From Deltaproteobacteria bacterium (GTDB taxonomy: Bacteria; Desulfobacterota; B13-G15), in the NCBI GenBank assembly GCA_003646585.1, contig QMLA01000010.1:1-11783 (forward strand): a DNA stretch of 11,783 nucleotides, written 5' to 3'. Positions within the stretch are counted from its first letter, which is position 1. Every line of letters starts with the position of its first letter. This document shows, piece by piece, positions 6,187 through 11,783 of the stretch. The translations under genes and the position numbers were made by a program. Below the pieces are notes generated by a model. It did no database searches. It had not been told where the DNA came from and saw nothing but the letters and a program-made list of their open reading frames with translations.

Positions 6187-7506
6187 TTGGATTGGTGGCT
6201 GGTGTTGGTTTTTCTTTTTGGAGGGATGATCGGGTTGCTCCTCACGGGGTTACCCGTTGCTTTTTCCTTCCTGATAGTGAACTTTGTGGCTGCCTATTTC
6301 TTCCTGGGTGGATTGCCGGGGCTTATTGGGGCCACAACGGGGATATTCAGTTCCATTACTACTTTCACGTTGCTTCCCGTTCCCTTTTTCATCCTGATGG
6401 GGGAGATAATCTTCCATTCCGGGCTTGGGCTTCAGGCGATAGATGTGGTTGACAGGTGGCTTGGGCGCATCCCAGGTCGGCTGAGCATCATGGCCGTGAT
6501 CACGGGAGTGGTGTTTGCCGCCCTGAGCGGTTCAACCATCGCCAATACAGCCCTTTTGGGAACGCTCCTTCTGCCCGAGATGCGAAAAAGGGGATACAGC
6601 AAGAGCTTGAGCTTGGGGCCGATCATGGGGGTCGGTGGTGTGGCGATGCTCATCCCCCCAAGCGCCCTGGCCGTGGTCCTGGCCAGTTTGGGGAAGATGG
6701 ACGTGGGAAGGCTCCTCATTGCGGGCATCCTGCCGGGGGTCCTGATGGGTTCCATCTACCTCAGTTATATCCTCCTGGCCTGCCTCATCAAGCCATCCCT
6801 CGCCCCAGCCTATGAGGTCCCAAGGATATCCTGGGGGGAACGCATAAGGGTTACGGTCAAATACTTCCTGCCCCTTGGATTCATAGTCTTTATGGTCATC
6901 GGGGTCATATTCTTGGGCATCGCAACCCCCACCGAGGCAGCGGCTACAGGTAGCCTCGGTGCCTTCATACTGGCCTGGATCTACCGGAAGCTGTCAAAGG
7001 AAGTACTCAAAAAGTCCCTTCTGGAGACGGTGAAACTATCGGTGATGATCTTCATGATCATCATAGCTTCGGATACCTATAGCCAAATACTGGCTTTCAC
7101 CGGCGCTGCTCCCGGTCTTGTTAACTTCGTGATCAGCCAGAATGTGTCACCTCTCCTGATAATAATCGCCATAATGATCGTCTTAATATTTCTTGGATGT
7201 TTTATGGAGTCAATCTCGATTATGATGATTACAATTCCCATCTTCATTCCCATTATAACTTCGTTGGGATTTGATCCCATATGGTTTGGAGTGCTGATGC
7301 TCGTAAATCTTGAGCTGGGATTCATTACTCCTCCTTTCGGAATGCTTTTATTTGTTGCAAAGGGAATAAGTCCTCCAGATGTAAATATGTCAGATATATG
7401 GAAAGCTGCTTTGCCTTTTGTGTTCGCCGATTTGGTGGGGATATCCATATTGATAGCTTTTCCGCAAATTGCCCTTATTTTGCCCAATATGATGGGAATA
7501 AAATAA
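6187..7506 (+). CDS. dctM: TRAP transporter large permease subunit (DctM family)
   Basis: A 439-residue, very hydrophobic protein of normal DctM length with many membrane segments. Conserved pieces include SGSTIANTALLG (114-125), GVGGVAMLIPPSA (148-160), TPTEAAATGSLGA (247-259), GCFMES and TPPFGMLLFVAKGI near the C-terminus. DctM carries the elevator-type, sodium-coupled transport domain that moves the ligand delivered by the binding protein. The start is TTG at 6187, one base after the dctQ stop, supported by AGGAGG at 6171-6176; no earlier in-frame start fits. Roughly the first 900 bases are GC-rich, while the last 370 or so fall to about one-third GC in places, which is unusual within one gene. 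Confidence 0.92.
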   Translation: MDWWLVLVFLFGGMIGLLLTGLPVAFSFLIVNFVAAYFFLGGLPGLIGATTGIFSSITTFTLLPVPFFILMGEIIFHSGLGLQAIDVVDRWLGRIPGRLSIMAVITGVVFAALSGSTIANTALLGTLLLPEMRKRGYSKSLSLGPIMGVGGVAMLIPPSALAVVLASLGKMDVGRLLIAGILPGVLMGSIYLSYILLACLIKPSLAPAYEVPRISWGERIRVTVKYFLPLGFIVFMVIGVIFLGIATPTEAAATGSLGAFILAWIYRKLSKEVLKKSLLETVKLSVMIFMIIIASDTYSQILAFTGAAPGLVNFVISQNVSPLLIIIAIMIVLIFLGCFMESISIMMITIPIFIPIITSLGFDPIWFGVLMLVNLELGFITPPFGMLLFVAKGISPPDVNMSDIWKAALPFVFADLVGISILIAFPQIALILPNMMGIK

Positions 7507-7522
7507 TTTCAAGGAGGGTGTT

Positions 7523-8503
7523 ATGAAGTGGATCAGGGTTTTGGTGGTCATGTTGGTTGTCGGGTTGTTTTGGGGATCTTCTGTTTTTGCGAAAAAGTAT
7601 GTGTTGAAAGCCGTGACGGCGTGGCCGAAACCGGTTACCGATAATCAGGCGTTTTTCATATTTGCTGATATCGTGAAGAAGAAGGTGGCTGAGAAGTATC
7701 CGGGTCAACTGGAGATAAGGTATCTTGGAGGGCCCGAGGTCATAAAGCATACTGAACAGGTGCATGGTCTTCAGACTGGTTTGGTCGATATGTGCTTTAC
7801 CACGAATGCCTATTATGTCTCCCTGCTTCCCGAGGTTGATGCGCTGAAGCTGTCCGACTTCATGCCCTGGGAGGAGAGGGAAAGGGGTGCCTGGGAGTTT
7901 CTCAATTGGCTCCATGAGAGCAGGATCGGGGTCCATTATCTGGCCAGGCTCGGCCTGGGGATAAAGTTCAACCTTTATCTGCTCAAGCCCATAAAGAAAG
8001 CAGACCTCACCGGCCTCAATGTCCGTGTTTCCCCCATGTACCTTCAGATTATCAAGGCACTGGGTGGAAATCCCGTGGTGATCCCTCCAACAGAGGTTTA
8101 TACGGCCCTTCAGAGGGGGGTGGTTGACGGTTATTGCTGGCCTTCCATAGGCATAATGGACTGGGGGTGGCACAGGCTGACCAAGTATGTGGTTGAGCCC
8201 GGTTTCTATCAGGTTCCCAATCCCCTCCTTGTGGGTCTCAAGGCCTGGAAGAGGTTGCCCGAGCACCTGAGGGCCCTGCTAACTGAGGCCGCCGTTGAGG
8301 CCGAGCGGGAGGCCGTAAAGTATTTTCAGGAACTTGCGAAGGAGGAGCGCCCCAAACTCATCGGGGCTGGTATCAAGGTCATCGAGTTGCCCCCAGCCGA
8401 AAGGGACAGGTTCCTCAGGGTTGGCTATGAGGCTGCCTGGAAGGAGATCATGCAGAGGTGTTCCGAGACCGGGCCTCGGCTGAGGAAACTCCTGAGCAAG
8501 TGA
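7523..8503 (+). CDS. dctP: TRAP transporter periplasmic solute-binding protein (DctP family)
   Basis: A 326-residue protein with a Sec signal peptide (MKWIR, hydrophobic core, VFA-KK cleavage near residue 23). The mature part follows the DctP pattern: an early KYVLKAVTAWP strand, a middle section with NVRVSPMYLQIIKALGGNP and EVYTALQRGVVDG (191-203), and a helical C-terminus. Arg168 in NVRV aligns with the near-universal arginine that clamps the ligand carboxylate, so an organic acid is expected. ATG 7523 follows AAGGAGG at 7510-7516. It is the third TRAP gene, 16 bases after dctM, and probably the last of the operon; no clear terminator follows. Tryptophan and tyrosine are plentiful (CWPSIGIMDWGWHR), which could suit an aromatic or bulky ligand, but that is speculation. 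Confidence 0.9.
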   Translation: MKWIRVLVVMLVVGLFWGSSVFAKKYVLKAVTAWPKPVTDNQAFFIFADIVKKKVAEKYPGQLEIRYLGGPEVIKHTEQVHGLQTGLVDMCFTTNAYYVSLLPEVDALKLSDFMPWEERERGAWEFLNWLHESRIGVHYLARLGLGIKFNLYLLKPIKKADLTGLNVRVSPMYLQIIKALGGNPVVIPPTEVYTALQRGVVDGYCWPSIGIMDWGWHRLTKYVVEPGFYQVPNPLLVGLKAWKRLPEHLRALLTEAAVEAEREAVKYFQELAKEERPKLIGAGIKVIELPPAERDRFLRVGYEAAWKEIMQRCSETGPRLRKLLSK

Positions 8504-8514
8504 CCCGATCTTAC

Positions 8515-8543
8515 TTGACATGGGTCCTCGGGGAAATTAAAAT
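8515..8543 (+). promoter_or_regulatory. Strong sigma70-type promoter for the tRNA cluster
   Basis: TTGACA (8515-8520) and TAAAAT (8538-8543) are separated by exactly 17 bases. The first tRNA begins 12 bases after the -10 box, so transcription starts almost at the mature 5' end. It is the best promoter match in the window and begins 12 bases after the dctP stop. Confidence 0.75.
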
Positions 8544-8555
8544 CCACCAAGAAGT

Positions 8556-8631
8556 GGGGCTGTAGCTCAGATGGGAGAGCGCGTGAATGGCATTCACGAG
8601 GTCACGGGTTCGAATCCCGTCAGCTCCACCA
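8556..8631 (+). tRNA. tRNA-Ala (anticodon GGC)
   Basis: A full cloverleaf can be folded by hand. Acceptor GGGGCTG pairs with CAGCTCC with one G-T wobble. D stem is GCTC/GAGC. Anticodon stem CGTGA/TCACG carries loop ATGGCAT, giving anticodon GGC at 8589-8591. T stem is ACGGG/CCCGT with TTCGAAT loop. CCA is encoded at 8629-8631. It reads GCC and GCU alanine codons. Confidence 0.95.
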
Positions 8632-8646
8632 GGTGTCAGGTTATGG

Positions 8647-8722
8647 GCGGGCATAGCTCAGGTGGCAGAGCACAAGCTTCCCAAGCTTGGGGTCGCGGGT
8701 TCGAGTCCCGTTGCCCGCTCCA
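8647..8722 (+). tRNA. tRNA-Gly (anticodon CCC)
   Basis: Acceptor GCGGGCA pairs with TGCCCGC. D stem is GCTC/GAGC. Anticodon stem CAAGC/GCTTG carries loop TTCCCAA, giving anticodon CCC at 8680-8682. T stem is GCGGG/CCCGT with TTCGAGT loop, and CCA is encoded at 8720-8722. It is specific for GGG, a codon used often in this window's genes. It follows the alanine tRNA by 15 bases. Confidence 0.95.
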
Positions 8723-8733
8723 AGGGCTTTGGC

Positions 8734-8808
8734 AGGCACGTAGCTCAGGGGGAGAGCGCTACCTTGACGCGGTAGAGGTCGGCGGTTCAAAGCCGCCCGT
8801 GCCTACCA
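8734..8808 (+). tRNA. tRNA-Val (anticodon GAC)
   Basis: Acceptor AGGCACG pairs with CGTGCCT. D stem is GCTC/GAGC. Anticodon stem CTACC/GGTAG carries loop TTGACGC, giving anticodon GAC at 8766-8768, with G rather than the commoner A at position 37. T stem is GGCGG/CCGCC with TTCAAAG loop, and CCA is encoded at 8806-8808. It reads GUC and GUU. It lies 11 bases after the glycine tRNA, in the same likely transcript. Confidence 0.94.
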
Positions 8809-8841
8809 TAGGACTTGACTCCTGAGGATTCCCTAAAGTAA

Positions 8842-8880
8842 AAAGGGGAGGCATTGCCGGCAAAGGGGTGCCTCCCCTTT
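8842..8880 (+). terminator. Hairpin between the tRNA cluster and thrS: terminator or thrS leader attenuator
   Basis: Arms AAAGGGGAGGCA (8842-8853) and TGCCTCCCCTTT (8869-8880) form a perfect 12-base stem around a 15-base loop. It ends in TTTAATTAT, a weak T-rich tail, so termination after the tRNAs is plausible but may be incomplete. Inside the loop a second AAAGGGG (8862-8868) can instead pair with CCCCTTT (8874-8880) around a 5-base loop, so the right arm has two possible partners. No clear separate promoter for thrS is seen between 8809 and 8899, and the thrS ATG is 20 bases after the stem, so a leader role is possible. Confidence 0.6.
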
Positions 8881-8899
8881 AATTATCGGTGGGAAGGGA

Positions 8900-10639
8900 A
8901 TGGGTAAAGAGGAACTTGAGGTACTTCGGCACAGCACCGCCCATGTGATGGCCCAGGCTGTGAAGGAGCTCTATCCCCGGGTGAAGCTCGCCATAGGGCC
9001 TCCCACCGAGGACGGTTTCTATTATGACTTCGATTTCGATGGGTATTTCAGCGAGGAGGATCTCCCCAGGATTGAGGAGAAGATGAGGGAGATCGTCGCC
9101 CGGGATATCCCCTTTGTGAGGCAGGAGGTCAGTAAAGAGGAGGCGAGGAAGATCTTCCAGGAGAGGGGTGAGATTTATAAACTGGAGATCCTGGACGATA
9201 TCCCTGATGAAAAGGTGACGCTTTACTGGCAAGGGGACTTCGTGGACCTCTGTAGGGGGCCCCATCTTGAGTCTACGGGCAAGGTAAAGGCCTTCAAACT
9301 CCTGAGCGTGTCCGGAGCCTACTGGCGCGGTGATGAGCGCAACAAGATGCTGCAGCGGATATACGGAACTGCCTTCTTCACCGAGGAGGAGCTCAAACGA
9401 TACCTTGAGAGACTCCAGGAGGCCAAAAGGAGGGACCATCGCCGCCTGGGGAAGGAGCTTGAGCTGTTTTCAACCCACGAGGAGGTGGGGGCTGGCCTCA
9501 TCATCTGGCACCATAAAGGGGTGATCCTCAGGTGGATCCTTGAGGAGTTTGAGAGGCGCGAGCACCTGAAACGGGGATATCAGTTCGTGATAGGACCCCA
9601 GATCCTCAAGGCCGAGCTATGGAAGCAATCGGGACATTACGACTTTTACCGCGAGCACATGTACTTCACCGAGGTGGAGGGGCAGCAGTATGCCTTAAAG
9701 CCCATGAACTGCCTCGCTCACATCCTGGTCTACAAATCCCGCCACAGGAGCTACCGGGAGTTGCCCCTCAGGCTTTTCGAGCTGGGGAGGGTTCACAGGC
9801 ATGAACGCTCGGGGGTCCTGCACGGGTTGCTAAGGGTGAGGGAATTCACCCAGGATGATGCCCATATCTTCTGCCGCCCAGATCAGCTCGAGGAGGAGAT
9901 CAGGGGCGTTTTGCACTTCGTTCAAGAAGCGATGGAACTTTTCGGGTTCTCCTATGAGGCGGAACTGAGCACCAAGCCCGAGAAGGCGATAGGCAGTGAG
10001 GAGTCCTGGCAGAAGGCCATCGATGCCCTGAGGAGGGTCCTTGAGGACGAGGGCATTCCTTACAGGGTAAACGAAGGGGAGGGGGCCTTCTACGGTCCCA
10101 AGATCGATATAAAGCTTGAGGATGCCCTTGGGAGGAAGTGGCAGTGTGCCACTATCCAGTGCGATTTCTCCCTGCCGGAGCGGTTCGACCTCACCTACAT
10201 AGCCCCTGATGGCTCCAGACAAAGGCCCGTTATGGTACACCGGGTGATCCTGGGGGCCCTGGAGAGGTTCATAGGGATCCTGATAGAGCATTACGGCGGG
10301 GCCTTCCCCCTTTGGCTGGCCCCCGAACAGGTGAGGGTGATGAGCATAACCGACAGGCACATCCCCTATGGGGAGGAGGTCCTGGGGAGGATTGAGGCCC
10401 GCGGAATAAGGGTTAAGGGGGACTTCCGCAACGAGAAACTTGGATATAAGATACGACAAGCTCAGTTGGAGAAGGTTCCCTATATGGTGATTGTGGGCGA
10501 TAGGGAGATGAGGGAGGGAACGGTGGCTGTAAGGAGCAGGGAAAAGGGGGATCTGGGGAGCATGCCCCTCGATTCCTTCATAGAGGAAATATGGCCACAA
10601 TGTCAGATACCATCCTTAGAGGGGGGTGATAGGACATAG
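8900..10639 (+). CDS. thrS: Threonyl-tRNA synthetase lacking the TGS domain
   Basis: A 579-residue class II synthetase that charges tRNA-Thr. The editing domain comes first, with the metal/editing motif HSTAH (His11, His15) and LCRGPH (Cys118, His122), which clears mischarged Ser-tRNA. The catalytic core has zinc ligands Cys271 (MNCLAH), His322 (QDDAH) and His447 (VMVHR). Motif 2 is the HERSG region (301-305) and motif 3 is GALERF (452-457). The anticodon-binding domain is residues 475-570. Numbering sits about 63 behind E. coli ThrRS (Cys334, His385), so the usual N-terminal TGS domain of about 60 residues is missing. It cannot be recovered upstream, because the frame meets a TAA at 8834 and the region holds the hairpin. 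ATG 8900 follows GGGAAGGG. It is followed directly by infC. Confidence 0.95.
   Translation: MGKEELEVLRHSTAHVMAQAVKELYPRVKLAIGPPTEDGFYYDFDFDGYFSEEDLPRIEEKMREIVARDIPFVRQEVSKEEARKIFQERGEIYKLEILDDIPDEKVTLYWQGDFVDLCRGPHLESTGKVKAFKLLSVSGAYWRGDERNKMLQRIYGTAFFTEEELKRYLERLQEAKRRDHRRLGKELELFSTHEEVGAGLIIWHHKGVILRWILEEFERREHLKRGYQFVIGPQILKAELWKQSGHYDFYREHMYFTEVEGQQYALKPMNCLAHILVYKSRHRSYRELPLRLFELGRVHRHERSGVLHGLLRVREFTQDDAHIFCRPDQLEEEIRGVLHFVQEAMELFGFSYEAELSTKPEKAIGSEESWQKAIDALRRVLEDEGIPYRVNEGEGAFYGPKIDIKLEDALGRKWQCATIQCDFSLPERFDLTYIAPDGSRQRPVMVHRVILGALERFIGILIEHYGGAFPLWLAPEQVRVMSITDRHIPYGEEVLGRIEARGIRVKGDFRNEKLGYKIRQAQLEKVPYMVIVGDREMREGTVAVRSREKGDLGSMPLDSFIEEIWPQCQIPSLEGGDRT
10621..10638 (+). promoter_or_regulatory. 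infC ribosome binding site and AUA start overlapping the thrS stop
   Basis: GGTGAT (10625-10630), inside a run of G, matches the anti-Shine-Dalgarno end well and lies five bases before ATA at 10636-10638. The infC frame has an in-frame TAG at 10630-10632 and no ATG, GTG or TTG before the conserved N-terminus. ATA is therefore the only start that keeps the whole protein. It overlaps the thrS TAG (10637-10639). IF3 genes are known for such near-cognate starts, which let IF3 repress its own translation. Confidence 0.75.
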
Positions 10640-11157
10640 AGAAACGATACAGGGTCAACTGGCAAATAAGGGCCAAGGATGTCAGGGTCATAGATCCGGA
10701 TGGTAAGCAAATAGGGATAATGCCGTTGAGGGAAGCCTTAAGGAAGGCCGAGGAATACGGGTTGGATCTTGTGGAGGTTGCGCCCAATGCCGATCCTCCG
10801 GTATGTCGAATCATGGATTACGGAAAGTTCAAGTACATTCAGAGCAAAAAGGCCCAGGAGGCGAAGAGAAAGCAGCATGCCGCTACCCAGATAAAGGAGA
10901 TCAAGCTCAGGCCTTCCACCGATGAGCACGACCTCCAGATAAAACTCAGGAAGATAAAGGAGTTTCTGGGAGATGGTCACAAGACCAAGGTGAGGATAAT
11001 ATTTCGCGGCAGGGAGCTGGCCCATAAGGAGGTAGGTGAGGGGTTGATGCAGCGGATCCTGCAGGAGGTAAGTGGGATAGGGAAACCCGATTATCAGCCG
11101 AAATTTGAGGGCAGGCAGATTGTGGTGATGTTGAGTCCCCTGTCCTCCAAAGGTTGA
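10636..11157 (+). CDS. infC: Translation initiation factor IF-3 (AUA start)
   Basis: A 173-residue IF3 when read from ATA 10636; starting at the first ATG (10720) would remove 28 conserved residues. The N-domain reads [20 protein letters not shown], then [18 protein letters not shown] and the hallmark [18 protein letters not shown] (50-67). The basic linker AQEAKRKQ leads to the C-domain, which has [19 protein letters not shown] and [12 protein letters not shown]3 binds the 30S subunit, checks start-codon pairing and prevents premature 50S joining. The start overlaps the thrS stop, and rpmI begins 13 bases after its end. The near-cognate start suggests the same self-limiting control known for E. 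coli infC (AUU). Confidence 0.95.
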   Translation: MEKRYRVNWQIRAKDVRVIDPDGKQIGIMPLREALRKAEEYGLDLVEVAPNADPPVCRIMDYGKFKYIQSKKAQEAKRKQHAATQIKEIKLRPSTDEHDLQIKLRKIKEFLGDGHKTKVRIIFRGRELAHKEVGEGLMQRILQEVSGIGKPDYQPKFEGRQIVVMLSPLSSKG

Positions 11158-11170
11158 GGAGGCGAAGGCC

Positions 11171-11371
11171 ATGCCCAAGATCAAGACCAATCGTTCGGCT
11201 GCCAAGAGGTTCAAGGTGACTGCTACGGGGAAGATCAAGAGGTACAAAGCGTGTGCCAGTCACCTGATGAGGAAGAAGAACGCCAAGAGGAAGAGGCGCC
11301 TGAGCAGGCCTGCCCTTGTAGACAGTGCCAATCTTAAGGCCGTAAAGAGGCTCATTCCCAATGCGTTCTGA
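11171..11371 (+). CDS. rpmI: 50S ribosomal protein L35 (bL35)
   Basis: A 66-residue, strongly basic protein of normal length. It begins [20 protein letters not shown] and contains the typical [14 protein letters not shown] segment (31-44). ATG 11171 has AGGAGG at 11157-11162. It sits in the conserved infC-rpmI-rplT order, 11 bases before rplT, and assembles into the large ribosomal subunit. In several bacteria L20 represses this mRNA; no operator could be confirmed by eye here. Confidence 0.97.
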   Translation: MPKIKTNRSAAKRFKVTATGKIKRYKACASHLMRKKNAKRKRRLSRPALVDSANLKAVKRLIPNAF

Positions 11372-11382
11372 AGGAGGATCCC

Positions 11383-11739
11383 ATGAGGGTTAAGGGAGGT
11401 CCACGGAGGGCTAAGCGGAGGAAGAAGATACTGAAGCTCGCCAAGGGTTACTGGGGCAAAAGGGGTCGTGCCTTCCGCATTGCGAGGCTGACCGTTCAGA
11501 AGGCCCTGCAGTATGCCTACCGTGACAGAAAGGTCAGAAAAAGGGAGTTCAGACGCCTTTGGATCACTAGGATAAATGCCGCTGCGAGGGCCCATGGGAT
11601 GAGTTACAGCCGCTTCATGGAAGGGCTGAGGAAGGCCAACGTGGCCATCAACCGCAAGGTCCTTGCCGATATGGCCGTAAGGGATCAGGAAGGTTTCGCC
11701 AGGCTCGTGGAGATAGCCAAGGCCCATGTCTCCTCTTGA
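11383..11739 (+). CDS. rplT: 50S ribosomal protein L20 (bL20)
   Basis: A 118-residue basic protein of normal length. The N-terminal extension [20 protein letters not shown] and the following [13 protein letters not shown] are the rRNA-binding helix typical of L20. The globular part contains [20 protein letters not shown] and the C-terminal helices. ATG 11383 follows AAGGAGG by about five bases. L20 is required early in 50S assembly and in many bacteria represses its own operon. Its end overlaps the next reading frame by 14 bases. Confidence 0.97.
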   Translation: MRVKGGPRRAKRRKKILKLAKGYWGKRGRAFRIARLTVQKALQYAYRDRKVRKREFRRLWITRINAAARAHGMSYSRFMEGLRKANVAINRKVLADMAVRDQEGFARLVEIAKAHVSS

Positions 11740-11783
11740 ATTCGAGAGACAGCTGAGGGAGATAGAGCAGGAAGCCCTGAGGA
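11726..11783 (+). CDS. pheS: Phenylalanyl-tRNA synthetase alpha subunit (N-terminal fragment)
   Basis: Nineteen codons are visible before the window ends, reading [19 protein letters not shown]. This resembles the start of the coiled-coil N-terminus of PheS, and pheS classically follows rplT. The ATG at 11726 is inside the last codons of rplT (14-base overlap), and no strong ribosome binding site is obvious, which suggests coupling. The assignment rests mostly on gene order. Confidence 0.65.
   Translation, partial: MSPLEFERQLREIEQEALR

Noticed and set aside
8464..8480. CCGAG...CTCGG inverted repeat near the end of dctP as operon terminator
   Set aside because: It lies inside the coding sequence and has no T-tract after it, so it is not a convincing terminator.
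8571..8825. Plus-strand open frames across the tRNA genes
   Set aside because: The translations (for example VTGSNPVSSTR) are the familiar artefact of reading tRNA T-arms as protein; three clean cloverleaves explain the region.
8815..8843. Possible separate thrS promoter with TTGACT at 8815-8820
   Set aside because: At 16-17 bases spacing the -10 candidates match only two or three of six positions, and the start would fall within the hairpin's left arm.
1..11783. CRISPR arrays or tandem repeats
   Set aside because: No regularly spaced direct repeats were seen; the only repeated elements are the tRNA T-arms and the short hairpin arms described.

Overview
The window is bacterial DNA of fairly high GC by eye (most genes look like roughly 55-60%), with strong use of AGG for arginine and ATA for isoleucine. 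The right end carries the bacterial order thrS-infC-rpmI-rplT-pheS, and the tRNA genes encode their own CCA ends. The codon style, together with 2-oxoacid:acceptor oxidoreductase and TRAP genes, fits an anaerobic and possibly thermophilic Desulfobacterota-like or deep-branching lineage. That placement is inference; no rRNA is present to confirm it.

Left edge (1-473, minus strand): a VapBC/FitAB-type toxin-antitoxin pair. The antitoxin is complete and the PIN toxin runs off the window. An inverted repeat covers the pair's likely promoter. The next 260 bases hold no convincing intact gene. They contain a hairpin resembling the right end of an IS200/IS605 element, followed on the plus strand by a promoter with dyads for the next gene.

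Centre (about 683-8503, plus strand): a very compact eight-gene block, with overlaps of up to 19 bases and gaps of at most 16. It encodes a GntR/FCD regulator, the gamma subunit of a 2-oxoacid:acceptor oxidoreductase, a 559-residue fusion of a GltD-type FAD/NAD(P) module with a 2x[4Fe-4S] ferredoxin module, the alpha and beta subunits, and a complete DctQ-DctM-DctP TRAP transporter. The simplest reading is a regulated uptake-and-oxidation cassette. The TRAP system would import a carboxylate. The TPP enzyme would convert the 2-oxoacid (or aryl-glyoxylate) form to an acyl-CoA. The fused flavin/ferredoxin subunit would pass the electrons to NAD(P). This is the most interesting system in the window, and its substrate cannot be read from sequence. 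The dctQ gene and the dctM/dctP junction are strikingly AT-rich compared with everything around them.

Right (8515-11783, plus strand): a strong promoter precedes three tRNA genes, Ala(GGC), Gly(CCC) and Val(GAC). A stable hairpin follows, and then the translation operon. thrS lacks the N-terminal TGS domain. infC appears to start at a non-canonical AUA codon overlapping the thrS stop. rpmI and rplT are normal, and pheS begins at the window's end.
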